Positions 1 to 9,558 of a DNA stretch of 64,000 nt are shown one piece after another. Each line of letters begins with the position of its first letter. Within the stretch, counting starts at the first letter, position 1. Both the position numbers and the translations under genes were made by a program. A model generated the notes under the pieces. It had not been told where the DNA came from. It saw nothing but the letters and a program-made list of their open reading frames with translations, and searched no databases. This DNA is from Paracoccus sediminicola (GTDB lineage: Bacteria > Pseudomonadota > Alphaproteobacteria > Rhodobacterales > Rhodobacteraceae): assembly GCF_027912835.1 (NCBI RefSeq), contig NZ_CP115768.1, positions 806,001 through 870,000 on the forward strand, read 5' to 3'.

Positions 1-854
1 AGTCCGGTCAGCCCCTTGGCCGGAACCAGCACCTGCCGCTGGCCGAACATGCGCGCCGCCACAGCCGAATCCAGGAGCAGGCGGTGATGCGGCGAGACAT
101 GGAGATCGGGGCCGGCATCCTGATCCAGAGCCTCGCTGCTGATCCGCAGCGGCCGCCATTCGGGATGATCCTTCAGTTGGGACGGGCCGAGCCGCCGCAT
201 GCCGATCCAGAGGATCTTCTGCATGCCGTGATCCAGCGTCCAGACCATGTCGCCGCGCCGCAGGCTCTCGACCGGGGCGGTGCCGGAGGCGGTTCTGATC
301 ATGGTTCCCCGCGCGATGCAGACCGGCTGGTGGACGCCGTCGCCATAGAGGTTTGGCCGGAAGTAATCTCGGGAGGTTTCGCGGTATTCCCCCAGTGTCA
401 GGCTCGCGATCCGTGTGTCATATTTCGAGATATGGGATTGCAGGTCATAGATTTCGAACCTGCCGAGGTCGAGATAGGTATCCCCGTTGCCGAGCGTGCG
501 CGCCTGGATGTCCAGCTTCAGCTGTGAGCCGTCCTTGAAGGTCAGCACCGAATCCCGATACTCTGCCATGTCGCTGATATTGGCCGAGCTGCCGCGATAA
601 TCCGTGCCGGGAACCGATGCGATCTGGACCGTGTCCTGCTGCGCCCCGGTTGTGAATTCCGAAACCTCGATACGCCTGTTGTCGTTGGCGTCGAAGTTAT
701 GCGCCTCTGTCGTGTAGCCATAATGGGCGTCATCGGCGTTTCCGCCCGTCATGTGAGGGTCGATATTGAAGGTCATGCCTTCCTGATCCTCACCCCATTC
801 CTGGTCCATCTGGAGATCGAGCCCGATGACGAACTTGTCCGATGTGATCTGCAT
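1..854 (-). CDS. Hint-domain (Hedgehog/intein, Hint_2-type) protein, 3' end cut by window edge
   Basis: An open frame of 284 codons runs from an ATG at 854 off the left edge without a stop. Residues 1-170 are an unassigned N-terminal region rich in Asp and Gly. The Hint domain begins at Cys179 (motif VCIARGTMIRT) and continues through ESLRRGDMVWTLD, ILWIG and VSPHHRLLL, the usual signature of Hint_2 proteins found beside secreted or calcium-binding repeats in Rhodobacteraceae. The start is supported by an AAGGAAA-like Shine-Dalgarno sequence just upstream. Hint domains of this type can autoprocess at the Cys, and this copy keeps it. Substrate and role are unknown. A degenerate relative lies at 53643-54389. 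Confidence 0.85.
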   Translation of the reverse strand, partial: MQITSDKFVIGLDLQMDQEWGEDQEGMTFNIDPHMTGGNADDAHYGYTTEAHNFDANDNRRIEVSEFTTGAQQDTVQIASVPGTDYRGSSANISDMAEYRDSVLTFKDGSQLKLDIQARTLGNGDTYLDLGRFEIYDLQSHISKYDTRIASLTLGEYRETSRDYFRPNLYGDGVHQPVCIARGTMIRTASGTAPVESLRRGDMVWTLDHGMQKILWIGMRRLGPSQLKDHPEWRPLRISSEALDQDAGPDLHVSPHHRLLLDSAVAARMFGQRQVLVPAKGLTG

Positions 855-1273
855 CTTTGCGTTTCCTTGCGAGTGATATGTTGCGTTCGGCGGGCAGGAC
901 TGGTGGGTGGTATGGGCCAAATTACCGGCCACAGGCTGGGCTGCCTACATGAATTTGCAAGCAAATTTAATAACTTAATTAAGATTCGGTTAACGCGGGC
1001 GGTCTCCGCGACGGAATTTCTGGCGCCGCGACCTTTTTACGCCGCGCGGGAATGCCCATGTTGCGGCAATGGTGTCGTCTGGCACCGCCGGAGACGGCAA
1101 AAGCGTCATCTCCCGGAAAAACCGAAACAATCGCTTGCCCTTCGAAGGCACCGCCTTTATAGAAGCGCATCTCGCGATTCTGGCTTTCCGGAAACGCGCG
1201 TTCATCATTAACTCCACCGGAACGAGGGTGACCCGTCATGGGCCCTCCGGTGATGTTGAAAGGAAGAGGCGCA
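855..1273. other. Intergenic region between divergent Hint gene and rpmC
   Basis: No convincing gene is seen in these 419 bases. They contain an AT-rich patch (about 950-985) with a perfect 7+7 bp inverted repeat, AATTTGC-AA-GCAAATT, at 952-967, which could be a regulator site, and a good sigma-70-like promoter for rpmC at 1135-1163. Open frames crossing the region are not preceded by ribosome-binding sites and overlap real genes in other frames. Confidence 0.6.
1135..1163 (+). promoter_or_regulatory. Putative sigma-70 promoter of the rpmC-rpsQ operon
   Basis: TTGCCC at 1135-1140 is followed after exactly 17 bases by TATAGA at 1158-1163, which lies 111 bases before rpmC. It matches the -35/-10 consensus well (TTGACA/TATAAT) and would drive the detached distal part of the S10 operon. 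This is inferred from sequence alone. Confidence 0.6.
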
Positions 1274-1480
1274 ATGAAAGCGCAGGAACTGAAAGACAAG
1301 ACGCCCGAGCAGCTGAACGAGCAGCTCGTGTCGCTGAAGAAGGAAGCCTTCAATCTTCGCTTCCAGCAGGCCACCGGCCAGCTTGAATCCACCGCCCGGA
1401 TGCGCGCGGTGCGCCGCGACGTGGCGCGTGTGAAGACCGTTTTGAACCAGAAAGCGGCCGACGCCGCGTCGTCGAAGTAA
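1274..1480 (+). CDS. rpmC: 50S ribosomal protein L29
   Basis: Large-subunit protein uL29, located near the polypeptide exit tunnel. The 68-residue product has the family length and helical-hairpin pattern ([10 protein letters not shown] near the start, [12 protein letters not shown] in the middle). The ATG at 1274 is preferred over an in-frame ATG at 1238 because a purine-rich AGGAAGAGG sequence (1261-1269) directly precedes it and the product then begins like other L29 proteins. It heads the rpmC-rpsQ unit. In most bacteria rplP lies immediately upstream, but here the upstream neighbour is a divergent Hint-domain gene, so L29 is detached from the head of the S10 operon and appears to have its own promoter. 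Confidence 0.97.
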   Translation: MKAQELKDKTPEQLNEQLVSLKKEAFNLRFQQATGQLESTARMRAVRRDVARVKTVLNQKAADAASSK

Positions 1481-1491
1481 GGGGAACCGAT

Positions 1492-1740
1492 ATGCCCAAA
1501 CGCATCCTGCAAGGCACCGTGACCTCGGACAAGAACAACCAGACCGTCACCGTTCTGGTCGAGCGTCGCTTCAAGCATCCGCTGCTGCACAAGACCGTGC
1601 GGCTGTCGAAGAAATACCGCGCCCATGACGCGGAAAACCAGTTCAAGGTCGGGGATACCGTTCGCATCGTCGAATGCGCCCCGGTCTCGAAAACCAAACG
1701 CTGGACGGTGCTGACGGAGGACGCGCAAGCGTCCGCCTGA
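1492..1740 (+). CDS. rpsQ: 30S ribosomal protein S17
   Basis: Primary 16S rRNA-binding protein uS17 of the small subunit. The 82-residue product has the OB-fold pattern of the family, with [15 protein letters not shown] at the N terminus, [13 protein letters not shown] and the FKVGDTVRI segment. It starts 11 bases after rpmC with the GGGGAA Shine-Dalgarno region between them, so the two genes are co-transcribed. The usual order rpmC-rpsQ-rplN is kept. A short leader with a hairpin separates it from rplN. Confidence 0.98.
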   Translation: MPKRILQGTVTSDKNNQTVTVLVERRFKHPLLHKTVRLSKKYRAHDAENQFKVGDTVRIVECAPVSKTKRWTVLTEDAQASA

Positions 1741-1762
1741 GTCCGGCATAAATTCGAAACCC

Positions 1763-1788
1763 TGGGGCGACTTGCATCGTCGTCCCCA
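1763..1788 (+). promoter_or_regulatory. Hairpin in the rpsQ-rplN gap (S10/spc boundary)
   Basis: TGGGG-CGAC (1763-1771) can pair with GTCG-T-CCCCA (1779-1788), leaving a bulged T and a 7-base loop. It lies at the boundary where the spc operon starts in many bacteria. No T-run follows, so it is more likely a leader or RNA-stability element than a terminator. A role in autogenous control is only a possibility. Confidence 0.35.
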
Positions 1789-1805
1789 AAGGTCGGGAGT
1801 TAACC

Positions 1806-2174
1806 ATGATCCAGATGCAGACCAATCTGGATGTCGCTGACAATTCCGGAGCCCGGAAGGTTCAGTGCATCAAGGTTCTGGGTGGTTCGCACCGTCGCTA
1901 TGCGTCGGTGGGCGACATCATTGTCGTATCCGTCAAGGAAGCCATCCCGCGCGGTCGCGTGAAGAAAGGCGATGTCCGCAAGGCCGTCGTCGTGCGCACC
2001 GCCAAGGAAGTGAAACGCGAAGACGGCACCTCGATCCGCTTCGACCAGAACGCCGCCGTCATTCTGAACAACCAGAACGAGCCGGTCGGCACCCGTATCT
2101 TCGGGCCGGTCGTGCGCGAGCTGCGTGCCAAGAACTTCATGAAGATCATCTCGCTCGCTCCGGAGGTGCTGTGA
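1806..2174 (+). CDS. rplN: 50S ribosomal protein L14
   Basis: Large-subunit protein uL14, which sits at the subunit interface and contacts L19 and 16S rRNA. The 122 residues are the standard length. [16 protein letters not shown] at the N terminus and [11 protein letters not shown] near the C terminus are family hallmarks. A GGTCGGGAG-type ribosome-binding sequence precedes the start. Its stop codon overlaps the rplX start by one base (TGATG), indicating translational coupling. Confidence 0.98.
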   Translation: MIQMQTNLDVADNSGARKVQCIKVLGGSHRRYASVGDIIVVSVKEAIPRGRVKKGDVRKAVVVRTAKEVKREDGTSIRFDQNAAVILNNQNEPVGTRIFGPVVRELRAKNFMKIISLAPEVL

Positions 2175-2479
2175 TGGCTGCCAAGCTGAAGAAGGGCGAC
2201 AAGGTCGTCGTGCTCGCCGGCAAGGACAAGGGCAAGCAGGGTGAAATTACCCAGATCATGCCCAAGGACGGCAAGGCGGTCGTGGACGGCGTGAATATCG
2301 CGCTGCGCCATACCCGTCAGTCGCAGAGCAGCCAGGGCGGCCGTGTTCCCAAGAACATGCCGATCGACCTGTCGAATCTGGCTCTGCTGGACAAGAACGG
2401 CAAAGCGACCCGTGTCGGCTTCCGCGAGGAAGACGGCAAGAAGGTCCGTTTCGCCAAGACCACGGGAGACGTGATCTGA
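2174..2479 (+). CDS. rplX: 50S ribosomal protein L24
   Basis: Assembly-initiator protein uL24 of the large subunit. The 101-residue product opens with the KOW motif ([18 protein letters not shown]), followed by [12 protein letters not shown], as expected. The ATG at 2174 overlaps the rplN stop by one base and the stop overlaps rplE in the same TGATG arrangement, so the rplN-rplX-rplE block is translationally coupled. A longer in-frame reading frame extends upstream, but it is only the reading-through of rplN in another frame. Confidence 0.97.
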   Translation: MAAKLKKGDKVVVLAGKDKGKQGEITQIMPKDGKAVVDGVNIALRHTRQSQSSQGGRVPKNMPIDLSNLALLDKNGKATRVGFREEDGKKVRFAKTTGDVI

Positions 2480-3039
2480 TGCTGGACGAATCCAAGTACA
2501 CGCCGCGTCTGCGCCAGCAGTTCCGCGACAAGATCAAGGCCGCTCTGAAGGAAGAGTTCGGCTATAAGAACGACATGCAGATCCCGAAGCTCGACAAGAT
2601 CGTGCTGAACATGGGCATCGGCGAGGCGGTCAAGGACACCAAGAAGGTCAAGCAGGGCGCGGAAGAGCTGTCGCTCATCGCGGGCCAGAAGGCTGTCACG
2701 ACCAAGGCGAAGAATTCGATCGCCGGCTTCCGCGTCCGCGAGGACATGCCGCTTGGCGCCAAGGTGACGCTGCGGGGCGACCGGATGTATGAATTCCTCG
2801 ATCGCCTGATCAACATCGCGCTGCCGCGCGTCCGCGACTTCCGCGGCGTGAAGGGCACGGCGTTTGACGGCCGCGGCAATTACGCCATGGGCCTCAAGGA
2901 ACATATCGTGTTCCCGGAAATCAACTTCGACCAGGTCGACGAAGTTCTGGGGATGGACATCATCATCTGCACCACCGCGAAGACCGACGCGGAAGCGAAG
3001 GCGCTGTTGAAGCATTTCAACATGCCGTTCAACAGCTGA
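2479..3039 (+). CDS. rplE: 50S ribosomal protein L5
   Basis: 5S rRNA-binding protein uL5 of the central protuberance. The 186 residues match the alphaproteobacterial form, with [28 protein letters not shown] and LPRVRDFRG in the expected order. The start overlaps the rplX stop by one base. It is followed 20 bases later by rpsN, preceded by a GGAGGGAAAG ribosome-binding site. Confidence 0.98.
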   Translation: MLDESKYTPRLRQQFRDKIKAALKEEFGYKNDMQIPKLDKIVLNMGIGEAVKDTKKVKQGAEELSLIAGQKAVTTKAKNSIAGFRVREDMPLGAKVTLRGDRMYEFLDRLINIALPRVRDFRGVKGTAFDGRGNYAMGLKEHIVFPEINFDQVDEVLGMDIIICTTAKTDAEAKALLKHFNMPFNS

Positions 3040-3058
3040 TCGCGGAGGGAAAGAAGAT

Positions 3059-3364
3059 ATGGCTAAGAAATCCATGATTGAGCGCGAAAAGAAGCGCCAG
3101 CGCCTGGTCGAGAAATACGCCGACAAGCGCGCCGAGCTGAACGAGATCATCCACGATCAGGAACGCCCGATGGAAGAGCGCTTCAAGGCGACTCTGAAAC
3201 TGGCCGAACTGCCGCGCAATTCGTCGCCGACGCGCCTGCATAACCGGTGCCAGCTCACCGGTCGTCCGCATGCGTATTACCGCAAACTGAAACTCAGCCG
3301 GATCATGCTGCGCGAGCTTGGCGCTCAGGGCGCGATCCCGGGCCTGGTCAAATCGAGCTGGTAA
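3059..3364 (+). CDS. rpsN: 30S ribosomal protein S14 (zinc-independent form)
   Basis: Small-subunit head protein uS14. At 101 residues it is the long form lacking the CxxC zinc ribbon of the short paralogue. [28 protein letters not shown] and [14 protein letters not shown] are the diagnostic blocks. It lies between rplE and rpsH as in the standard spc order and is spaced 10 bases from rpsH. Confidence 0.98.
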   Translation: MAKKSMIEREKKRQRLVEKYADKRAELNEIIHDQERPMEERFKATLKLAELPRNSSPTRLHNRCQLTGRPHAYYRKLKLSRIMLRELGAQGAIPGLVKSSW

Positions 3365-3374
3365 GGGGGCGACA

Positions 3375-3773
3375 ATGAATATGAACGATCCTCTCGGCGA
3401 TATGCTGACCCGCATCCGCAACTCGCAGCTGCGCGGCAAATCGACCGTCCGCACGCCGGCGTCCAAGCTGCGTGGCTGGGTGCTGGATGTGCTCCAGTCC
3501 GAAGGCTATATCCGCGGCTATGAAGAAGTCACCACCGAGGCCGGCCACAAGGAGCTGGAAATCTCGCTGAAATACTTCGACGGCCAGCCGGTCATCCGCG
3601 AACTGTCCCGTGTGTCCAAGCCGGGCCGCCGCGTCTATGCCGGTGCCAAGGAAATTCCGCAGGTCCGCCAGGGTCTGGGCGTTTCCATCGTCTCGACGCC
3701 GAAAGGCGTGATGTCGGATGCAAATGCACGCAACGCCAATGTCGGCGGTGAAGTGCTCTGCACCGTATTCTAA
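3375..3773 (+). CDS. rpsH: 30S ribosomal protein S8
   Basis: Primary 16S rRNA-binding protein uS8 and, in Escherichia coli, the translational repressor of the spc operon. The product is 132 residues, opening [16 protein letters not shown] and ending GGEVLCTVF. The ATG at 3375 is chosen over an in-frame ATG at 3318 because it gives the family N terminus and follows a GGGGGC sequence after the rpsN stop. Whether S8 represses this operon here is not known, since the operon is physically split. Confidence 0.98.
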   Translation: MNMNDPLGDMLTRIRNSQLRGKSTVRTPASKLRGWVLDVLQSEGYIRGYEEVTTEAGHKELEISLKYFDGQPVIRELSRVSKPGRRVYAGAKEIPQVRQGLGVSIVSTPKGVMSDANARNANVGGEVLCTVF

Positions 3774-3783
3774 GGAGGGCAGC

Positions 3784-4317
3784 ATGTCTCGTATTGGTAA
3801 ACGACCGGTCGAACTGCCCCAGGGCGTGACGGCCGAGATCAAAGGTCAGACGATCGAGGTGAAGGGGCCGAAAGGCACCCGCAGCTTCACCGCGAATGAC
3901 GATGTCGAGCTGAAGATGGAAGAGGGCAATGTTGTCGTCTCTCCGCGCGGGCTGTCCAAGCGCGCGCGCCAGCAATGGGGCATGACGCGCTCGATGGTCC
4001 AGAACCTGGCCACCGGCGTGTCGGAAGGCTTCAAGAAAGAGCTGGAAATCCAGGGCGTCGGCTATCGCGCGCAGATGCAGGGCAAGACCCTGAAACTGTC
4101 GCTCGGCTATTCGCATGAGGTGAATTTCGAAACGCCCGACGGCGTGACGATCACCGCGCCGAAGCAGACCGAAATCGTTGTGGAAGGCATCGATCAGCAG
4201 CAGGTTGGTCAGGTTGCCGCGAATATCCGCGAGTGGCGCACGCCCGAGCCCTATAAGGGCAAGGGGATCCGCTACAAGGGCGAATATATCTTCCGCAAGG
4301 AAGGCAAGAAGAAGTAA
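3784..4317 (+). CDS. rplF: 50S ribosomal protein L6
   Basis: Large-subunit protein uL6 near the sarcin-ricin loop and GTPase centre. The 177-residue product has the two repeated L6 folds, with [11 protein letters not shown] at the start, [10 protein letters not shown] in the middle and [11 protein letters not shown] near the end. The start at 3784 follows an AGGAGGG Shine-Dalgarno sequence (3774-3780). An in-frame upstream ATG at 3718 lies inside rpsH and is rejected. Confidence 0.98.
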   Translation: MSRIGKRPVELPQGVTAEIKGQTIEVKGPKGTRSFTANDDVELKMEEGNVVVSPRGLSKRARQQWGMTRSMVQNLATGVSEGFKKELEIQGVGYRAQMQGKTLKLSLGYSHEVNFETPDGVTITAPKQTEIVVEGIDQQQVGQVAANIREWRTPEPYKGKGIRYKGEYIFRKEGKKK

Positions 4318-4328
4318 GGGGCGCAGAA

Positions 4329-4688
4329 ATGGCACTGAAAAAGAGAGATCTGTTCCTCAAGCGCCGCCTGCGCAACCGGAACAAGCTGCGCGCGGAAGGC
4401 TCTGGCCGCCCGCGCCTGTCGGTTCACCGTTCGTCGAAGAACATCTCGGTCCAGCTGATCGACGACGTCCAGGGGCGCACCCTGGCCGCCGCCTCGACGC
4501 TGGAAAAGGATCTCGGCGTGGTGGGCAAGAACAATGTCGAAGCGGCGGCCAAGGTCGGCGCGGCGATTGCGGAACGGGCCAAGAAGGCCGGTGTCGAAGA
4601 AGTCGTCTTCGACCGTGGCGGATTCCTGTTCCACGGCAAGGTCAAGGCGCTTGCCGACGCAGCCCGCGAAGGCGGTCTGAAGTTCTGA
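4329..4688 (+). CDS. rplR: 50S ribosomal protein L18
   Basis: 5S rRNA-binding protein uL18 of the central protuberance. The product has 119 residues, with an N-terminal basic stretch ([16 protein letters not shown]) and the conserved [13 protein letters not shown] and [14 protein letters not shown] blocks. It begins 11 bases after rplF. A 124-base gap without a clear gene separates it from rpsE, longer than other gaps in this block. Confidence 0.97.
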   Translation: MALKKRDLFLKRRLRNRNKLRAEGSGRPRLSVHRSSKNISVQLIDDVQGRTLAAASTLEKDLGVVGKNNVEAAAKVGAAIAERAKKAGVEEVVFDRGGFLFHGKVKALADAAREGGLKF

Positions 4689-4812
4689 GACCTGTGGGCG
4701 GCGATCTCGCCGTCCCGATGATCCGGGGGCAGGGGGCTTCGGCCGGCCTGCCCACCTGGATTGAGTTCAACGGCGTCGCCACGAAGCGCGCCACCATGTG
4801 AAGGAATGCCGA

Positions 4813-5409
4813 ATGGCAGAACGTGATAACCGCCGGGGCGGCCGCCGCGATCAGCGCGACGAGACCCCCGAATTCGCCGACCGTCTGGTCGCGATCAACC
4901 GTGTGTCCAAGACCGTCAAGGGTGGTAAGCGCTTCGGCTTTGCCGCTCTGGTCGTCGTGGGCGATCAGCGGGGCCGTGTCGGCTTCGGCAAGGGCAAGGC
5001 CAAAGAGGTGCCCGAGGCGATCCGCAAGGCGACCGAACAGGCCAAGCGCAACATGATCCGCGTGCCGCTGCGCGACGGGCGCACGCTGCACCACGACACC
5101 ACCGGCCGCCACGGCGCGGGCCGCGTCGTGATGCGCACCGCCGTTCCGGGGACCGGGATCATCGCCGGTGGTCCGATGCGCGCCGTGTTCGAGATGCTGG
5201 GCGTTCAGGACGTCGTGGCGAAATCGCTGGGCTCGCAGAACCCCTATAACATGATCCGCGCCACGCTGGACGGTCTGAAATCCGAAGCCTCGCCGCGCTC
5301 GGTCGCGCAGCGTCGCGGCAAGAAGGTCGCCGACATCCTGCCCTCGCAGGACAAGGCTCCGGAAGCGGAAGCCGGCACCGACGCGACCGTCACTTCGGCG
5401 CAGGCGTAA
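4813..5409 (+). CDS. rpsE: 30S ribosomal protein S5
   Basis: Small-subunit protein uS5, which contributes to decoding fidelity. The product is 198 residues. The dsRNA-binding-like N-domain carries [13 protein letters not shown] and [17 protein letters not shown], and the C-terminal domain carries [13 protein letters not shown]. The ATG at 4813 is preferred to an in-frame ATG at 4798 because AAGGA (4801-4805) sits 7 bases before it. The C terminus has an Ala/Glu-rich tail common in alphaproteobacteria. Confidence 0.97.
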   Translation: MAERDNRRGGRRDQRDETPEFADRLVAINRVSKTVKGGKRFGFAALVVVGDQRGRVGFGKGKAKEVPEAIRKATEQAKRNMIRVPLRDGRTLHHDTTGRHGAGRVVMRTAVPGTGIIAGGPMRAVFEMLGVQDVVAKSLGSQNPYNMIRATLDGLKSEASPRSVAQRRGKKVADILPSQDKAPEAEAGTDATVTSAQA

Positions 5410-5421
5410 GGAGTTAGGCAT

Positions 5422-5610
5422 ATGGCAAAGACCATCGTCGTCAAGCAGATCGGCAGCCCGATCCGCCGCCCCGCCATCCAGCGTGAGACGCTGAAAGGGC
5501 TGGGCCTGAACAAGATGAACCGCACCCGCGAGCTGGAAGACACGCCCGCGATCCGGGGCATGGTGGCGAAGATCCCGCATCTCGCGACCATCATCGAAGA
5601 AAAGAACTGA
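5422..5610 (+). CDS. rpmD: 50S ribosomal protein L30
   Basis: Small protein uL30 of the large subunit, 62 residues, with the expected [12 protein letters not shown] and [10 protein letters not shown] segments. It starts 12 bases after rpsE behind an AAGGAG ribosome-binding site. In most proteobacteria rplO follows directly. Here an intrinsic terminator and two non-ribosomal genes intervene, so rpmD is the last gene of this transcription unit. Confidence 0.97.
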   Translation: MAKTIVVKQIGSPIRRPAIQRETLKGLGLNKMNRTRELEDTPAIRGMVAKIPHLATIIEEKN

Positions 5611-5615
5611 GGATC

Positions 5616-5639
5616 AGGCCGGGGCGACCCGGCCTTTTT
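5616..5639 (+). terminator. Rho-independent terminator after rpmD
   Basis: AGGCCGGG (5616-5623) pairs perfectly with CCCGGCCT (5628-5635) across a GCGA tetraloop, and a T-run follows (5635-5639). It lies 5 bases after the rpmD stop, in the middle of what is normally one spc operon. Confidence 0.9.
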
Positions 5640-5666
5640 CTTTGCAGTCAAGACCCGGACCCTGAA

Positions 5667-6317
5667 TTGAAGAAAATCGGCAGTCTCAGAGCCCTCGACG
5701 CGCTTGGTCGGGTTCAGCTGTCAGGCTCGTTCTTCATGCGCGAGTTTCTCTATAGTGAAGTCGCGGCCCATCACGGAATGCCCAACATCCCCGACGATCC
5801 AGAGCTGGCCATCGCCGCGGGCAAGGCGCTTTGCGAAAACCTCCTCGAGCCATTGCAGGCCACATTCGGACGGATCGTGATACGCTCGGCCTATCGCTCA
5901 TCGACGGTGAACGCTTTCTGCAATGCACAGCGGCGCGCCGGAAAGCCGGGCTATAGCTGCGCCTCGAATGAATCCAACCATGCCGCGCATATTTGGGATC
6001 GCCGTGACGCCGAAGGGAATATGGGGGCGACCGCCTGTATCGTCATCCCCTGGTTTGCCCGGCGCTATCAGGCGGGTGCCGACTGGCGGGCGCTCGCCTG
6101 GTGGATTCATGACCATCTGCCATATTCCTCGATGTATTTCTTCCCGCGTCTTGCGGCGTTCAACCTCAACTGGCGTGAAAACCCTCTGCGCGAGATCCGC
6201 AGCTATGTCGCCCCCAAGGGCAAGCTGACCGGTCCGGGCATGAGCGGGCATGAGGGCAGCCATGCCCAATTCTACGAAGGCTGGCCGGTTCTGGCCGTCC
6301 CGGAGCCGACCGGCTGA
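5667..6317 (+). CDS. Peptidase M15-like protein (D-Ala-D-Ala carboxypeptidase fold)
   Basis: A 216-residue protein resembling the M15 zinc D,D-peptidase fold: SEVAAHHGMPNIPDD, then LLEPLQATFGRIVIRSAYRS (residues about 60-79) as in M15_3 domains, and SNHAAHIWD around residue 105. The zinc motif of true M15 enzymes is H-x6-D. Here the Asp can be aligned only with an Asn at the His position or with a His one residue too close, so activity is doubtful. No signal peptide is seen. A TTG at 5667 is used because residues before the first ATG (5736) look family-like. The gene is inserted between rpmD and rplO. Its role is not known. Confidence 0.6.
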   Translation: MKKIGSLRALDALGRVQLSGSFFMREFLYSEVAAHHGMPNIPDDPELAIAAGKALCENLLEPLQATFGRIVIRSAYRSSTVNAFCNAQRRAGKPGYSCASNESNHAAHIWDRRDAEGNMGATACIVIPWFARRYQAGADWRALAWWIHDHLPYSSMYFFPRLAAFNLNWRENPLREIRSYVAPKGKLTGPGMSGHEGSHAQFYEGWPVLAVPEPTG

Positions 6318-6318
6318 G

Positions 6319-7068
6319 GCCACCACCATTCCCCGCAAACCCTTCCTTTATGAACCGCTCAACCGGCTGAAGCCGCTGGCGGAGGATCTGTGGATCGTGG
6401 ACGGGCCGCGCATTTCGATGAATGTCGGCCCGTTCCGCACCCCGTTTCCCACTCGCATGACCGTGATCCGGCTGCCCGAGGGGGTGTTTCTGCACTCTCC
6501 CATCGCCTTCGATGCGGGGCTGGCAGAAGCGGTGGCAGCGCTCGGCCCGGTGCGCTGGCTGATCGCGCCGAACCTGATCCACTACGCCTCGGTCCAGCCC
6601 TGGCTCAATGCCTTCCCCGAAGCAGAAAGCTGGGCGTCGACGGAATCGAGGCGCGGGCTGCGCGGCATCGCATCCCGATCACGATCCACCACCGGCTCGG
6701 AGGTGCCGCGCCTTGGGCCGGCCAGATCGAGGAAATCCCGGTCCGTTCGCGCTTCATGGATGAGGTCGAATTCTTTCACCATCCCAGCCGCACCCTGATC
6801 CTGACCGATCTGATCGAGGCGTTTTCGCCGCAGCGCATCGGCCCGCTATGGCGGCTGATCTATCGCCTTGCGGGCAATCTGGGACCGATCGGCGGGGGCG
6901 CCGCGCGATTTCCGGCTGACCTTTCGCGGCCACATGCCCGCCGCCCGCGCCGCCGCGCAGCGCATGGTCGCGCTTCAGCCCGAACGTGTGATCATCGCCC
7001 ATGGCGACTGCTATCTGGAAGATGCGCCCGACAGGCTGCGGCGTGGCCTTGGCTGGCTGCTGCGCTGA
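6319..7068 (+). pseudogene. Frameshifted DUF4336 (metallo-hydrolase-like) gene
   Basis: The reading starts in one frame (LKPLAEDLWIVDGPRISM, TRMTVIRLPEGVFLHSP, APNLIHYASVQPWL), shifts near 6630-6642 to another (GIEARAARHRIPITIHHRLG, RFMDEVEFFHHPSRTLILTD), and shifts back in a run of five G at 6894-6898 (RDFRLTFRGHMPA, VALQPERVIIAHGDCY) to a stop at 7068. The first shift looks like a one-base loss and the second a one-base gain. There is also no in-frame ATG near the expected start. The order of blocks matches DUF4336 proteins, which have a metallo-beta-lactamase-like fold. It is either a decaying gene or has sequencing errors. It follows the M15-like gene directly. Confidence 0.75.
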
Positions 7069-7531
7069 GCGCGACGGGCAGACCTTGCCGAACAGGCGGG
7101 GATTGGGACCAGCTCTGGATAAACTGGGAACGTGAAGCAGATCACCTTGCAACGCACACACACATAACACATCCAGAGCCAGTCCCGAGAGGAGGGCCCC
7201 ATATGCCAGTGTCTGCGCTGAAACGGGCCAGGCCCGCCGGATCGTCCCTTACGTCAGCATCTTTGCGGGCTTGGCGGCACCGCAGCTTCTCAGACCCTTG
7301 TTAACTTGCACATATTTCGAGGGTTGGCAAGATTCCGCCGATCAAGTTTTCTTAATTTTTTCTGTCGGGGACCGCGCTGCCTGTTGCGGAAGCAAGTGCC
7401 CTGCTTGACCCCGCGGCGATTTCTCTGTAGCGACCCACGGTGCCTTGCCATAGGCACGCGACTCACAACCAAGAAACGCCGTGTTCGTCCCTTTCGCTTC
7501 GCGGGACGTCTCCGGCATCAGGAGAAGCGAT
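7069..7531. other. Intergenic region upstream of rplO
   Basis: These 463 bases hold no convincing gene. An AT-rich tract with T-runs (about 7340-7366) precedes a TTGACC -35-like element at 7405-7410. The leader before rplO is then about 100 bases. The region most likely carries the promoter that restarts transcription of rplO-secY-adk after the terminator at 5616-5639. Confidence 0.5.
7405..7433 (+). promoter_or_regulatory. Putative promoter of rplO-secY-adk
   Basis: TTGACC (7405-7410) matches the -35 consensus in 5 of 6 positions. The hexamer 17 bases downstream, TAGCGA (7428-7433), is a weak -10, which is common in this group. An AT-rich tract 40-65 bases upstream could act as an UP element. 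Confidence 0.4.
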
Positions 7532-8017
7532 ATGAAACTGCATGAACTCCGCGACAATGAAGGCGCGAACCAGAAGAAAAAGCGCGTGGCGCGCGGCCCC
7601 GGCTCGGGGAAGGGCAAGACCGCCGGGCGCGGCATCAAGGGTCAGACCTCGCGTTCGGGCGTGGCGCTGAACGGCTATGAAGGCGGCCAGATGCCGCTGT
7701 ATCGCCGCCTGCCCAAGCGCGGCTTTTCCAATCCAAACCGCCTGAAATTCGCCGTGGTCAATCTGGGCCAGCTGCAAGGCTTCATCGACGCCGGCAAACT
7801 TGACGCCAAGGGCGCCGTCACCGCCGACACGCTGCTTGAGGCCGGTGTCATCCGCCGCAAGCTGGACGGCGTGCGTCTGCTGGGCAATGGCGAGCTGAAG
7901 GCGAAGCTGGACCTGACCGTCGCCGGTGCCTCGAAATCGGCCATCGAAGCGGTCGAGAAAGCAGGCGGCAAGGTCACCGTCACCACCCCGGCCCGCCAAG
8001 AAGCCGCGGCCGAGTGA
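7532..8017 (+). CDS. rplO: 50S ribosomal protein L15
   Basis: Late-assembly large-subunit protein uL15, 161 residues. The N-terminal Gly/Arg/Lys-rich extension ([18 protein letters not shown]) that threads through 23S rRNA is followed by the globular domain with [11 protein letters not shown]. The ATG at 7532 follows a CAGGAGAAG ribosome-binding site. An upstream in-frame ATG at 7481 gives an unrelated N-terminal extension and is rejected. It is the first gene of a new unit with secY and adk. Confidence 0.97.
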   Translation: MKLHELRDNEGANQKKKRVARGPGSGKGKTAGRGIKGQTSRSGVALNGYEGGQMPLYRRLPKRGFSNPNRLKFAVVNLGQLQGFIDAGKLDAKGAVTADTLLEAGVIRRKLDGVRLLGNGELKAKLDLTVAGASKSAIEAVEKAGGKVTVTTPARQEAAAE

Positions 8018-8028
8018 TTGTGCTTGTG

Positions 8029-8046
8029 AGGGGACGCCCGTCCCCT
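8029..8046 (+). promoter_or_regulatory. Hairpin between rplO and secY
   Basis: AGGGGACG (8029-8036) and CGTCCCCT (8039-8046) form a perfect 8-bp inverted repeat with a 2-base gap, 11 bases after the rplO stop. No T-run follows. It may stabilise the rplO mRNA end or tune readthrough into secY. Confidence 0.35.
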
Positions 8047-8139
8047 TACATACACAACCGAGTTTTCCTTTCGCGCCGCGGGATCTCATCAGGTCCGGCG
8101 GCGCTGACATGATACGACCCGCAATCTGGGGGCACTTAC

Positions 8140-9519
<1,380 letters not shown>

Positions 9520-9558
9520 GGCGCCGGCCCGAATCTCAGGGAAGAGGGACCCCGCAAC

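Noticed and set aside
979..1749. A 256-codon minus-strand frame over rpmC-rpsQ
   Set aside because: It is antisense to two ribosomal protein genes and has no recognisable domain.
7298..7309. The 12-mer TTGTTAACTTGC shared with 26756-26767
   Set aside because: Many shared 12-mers are expected by chance in a 64 kb window, and no wider similarity surrounds the two sites.
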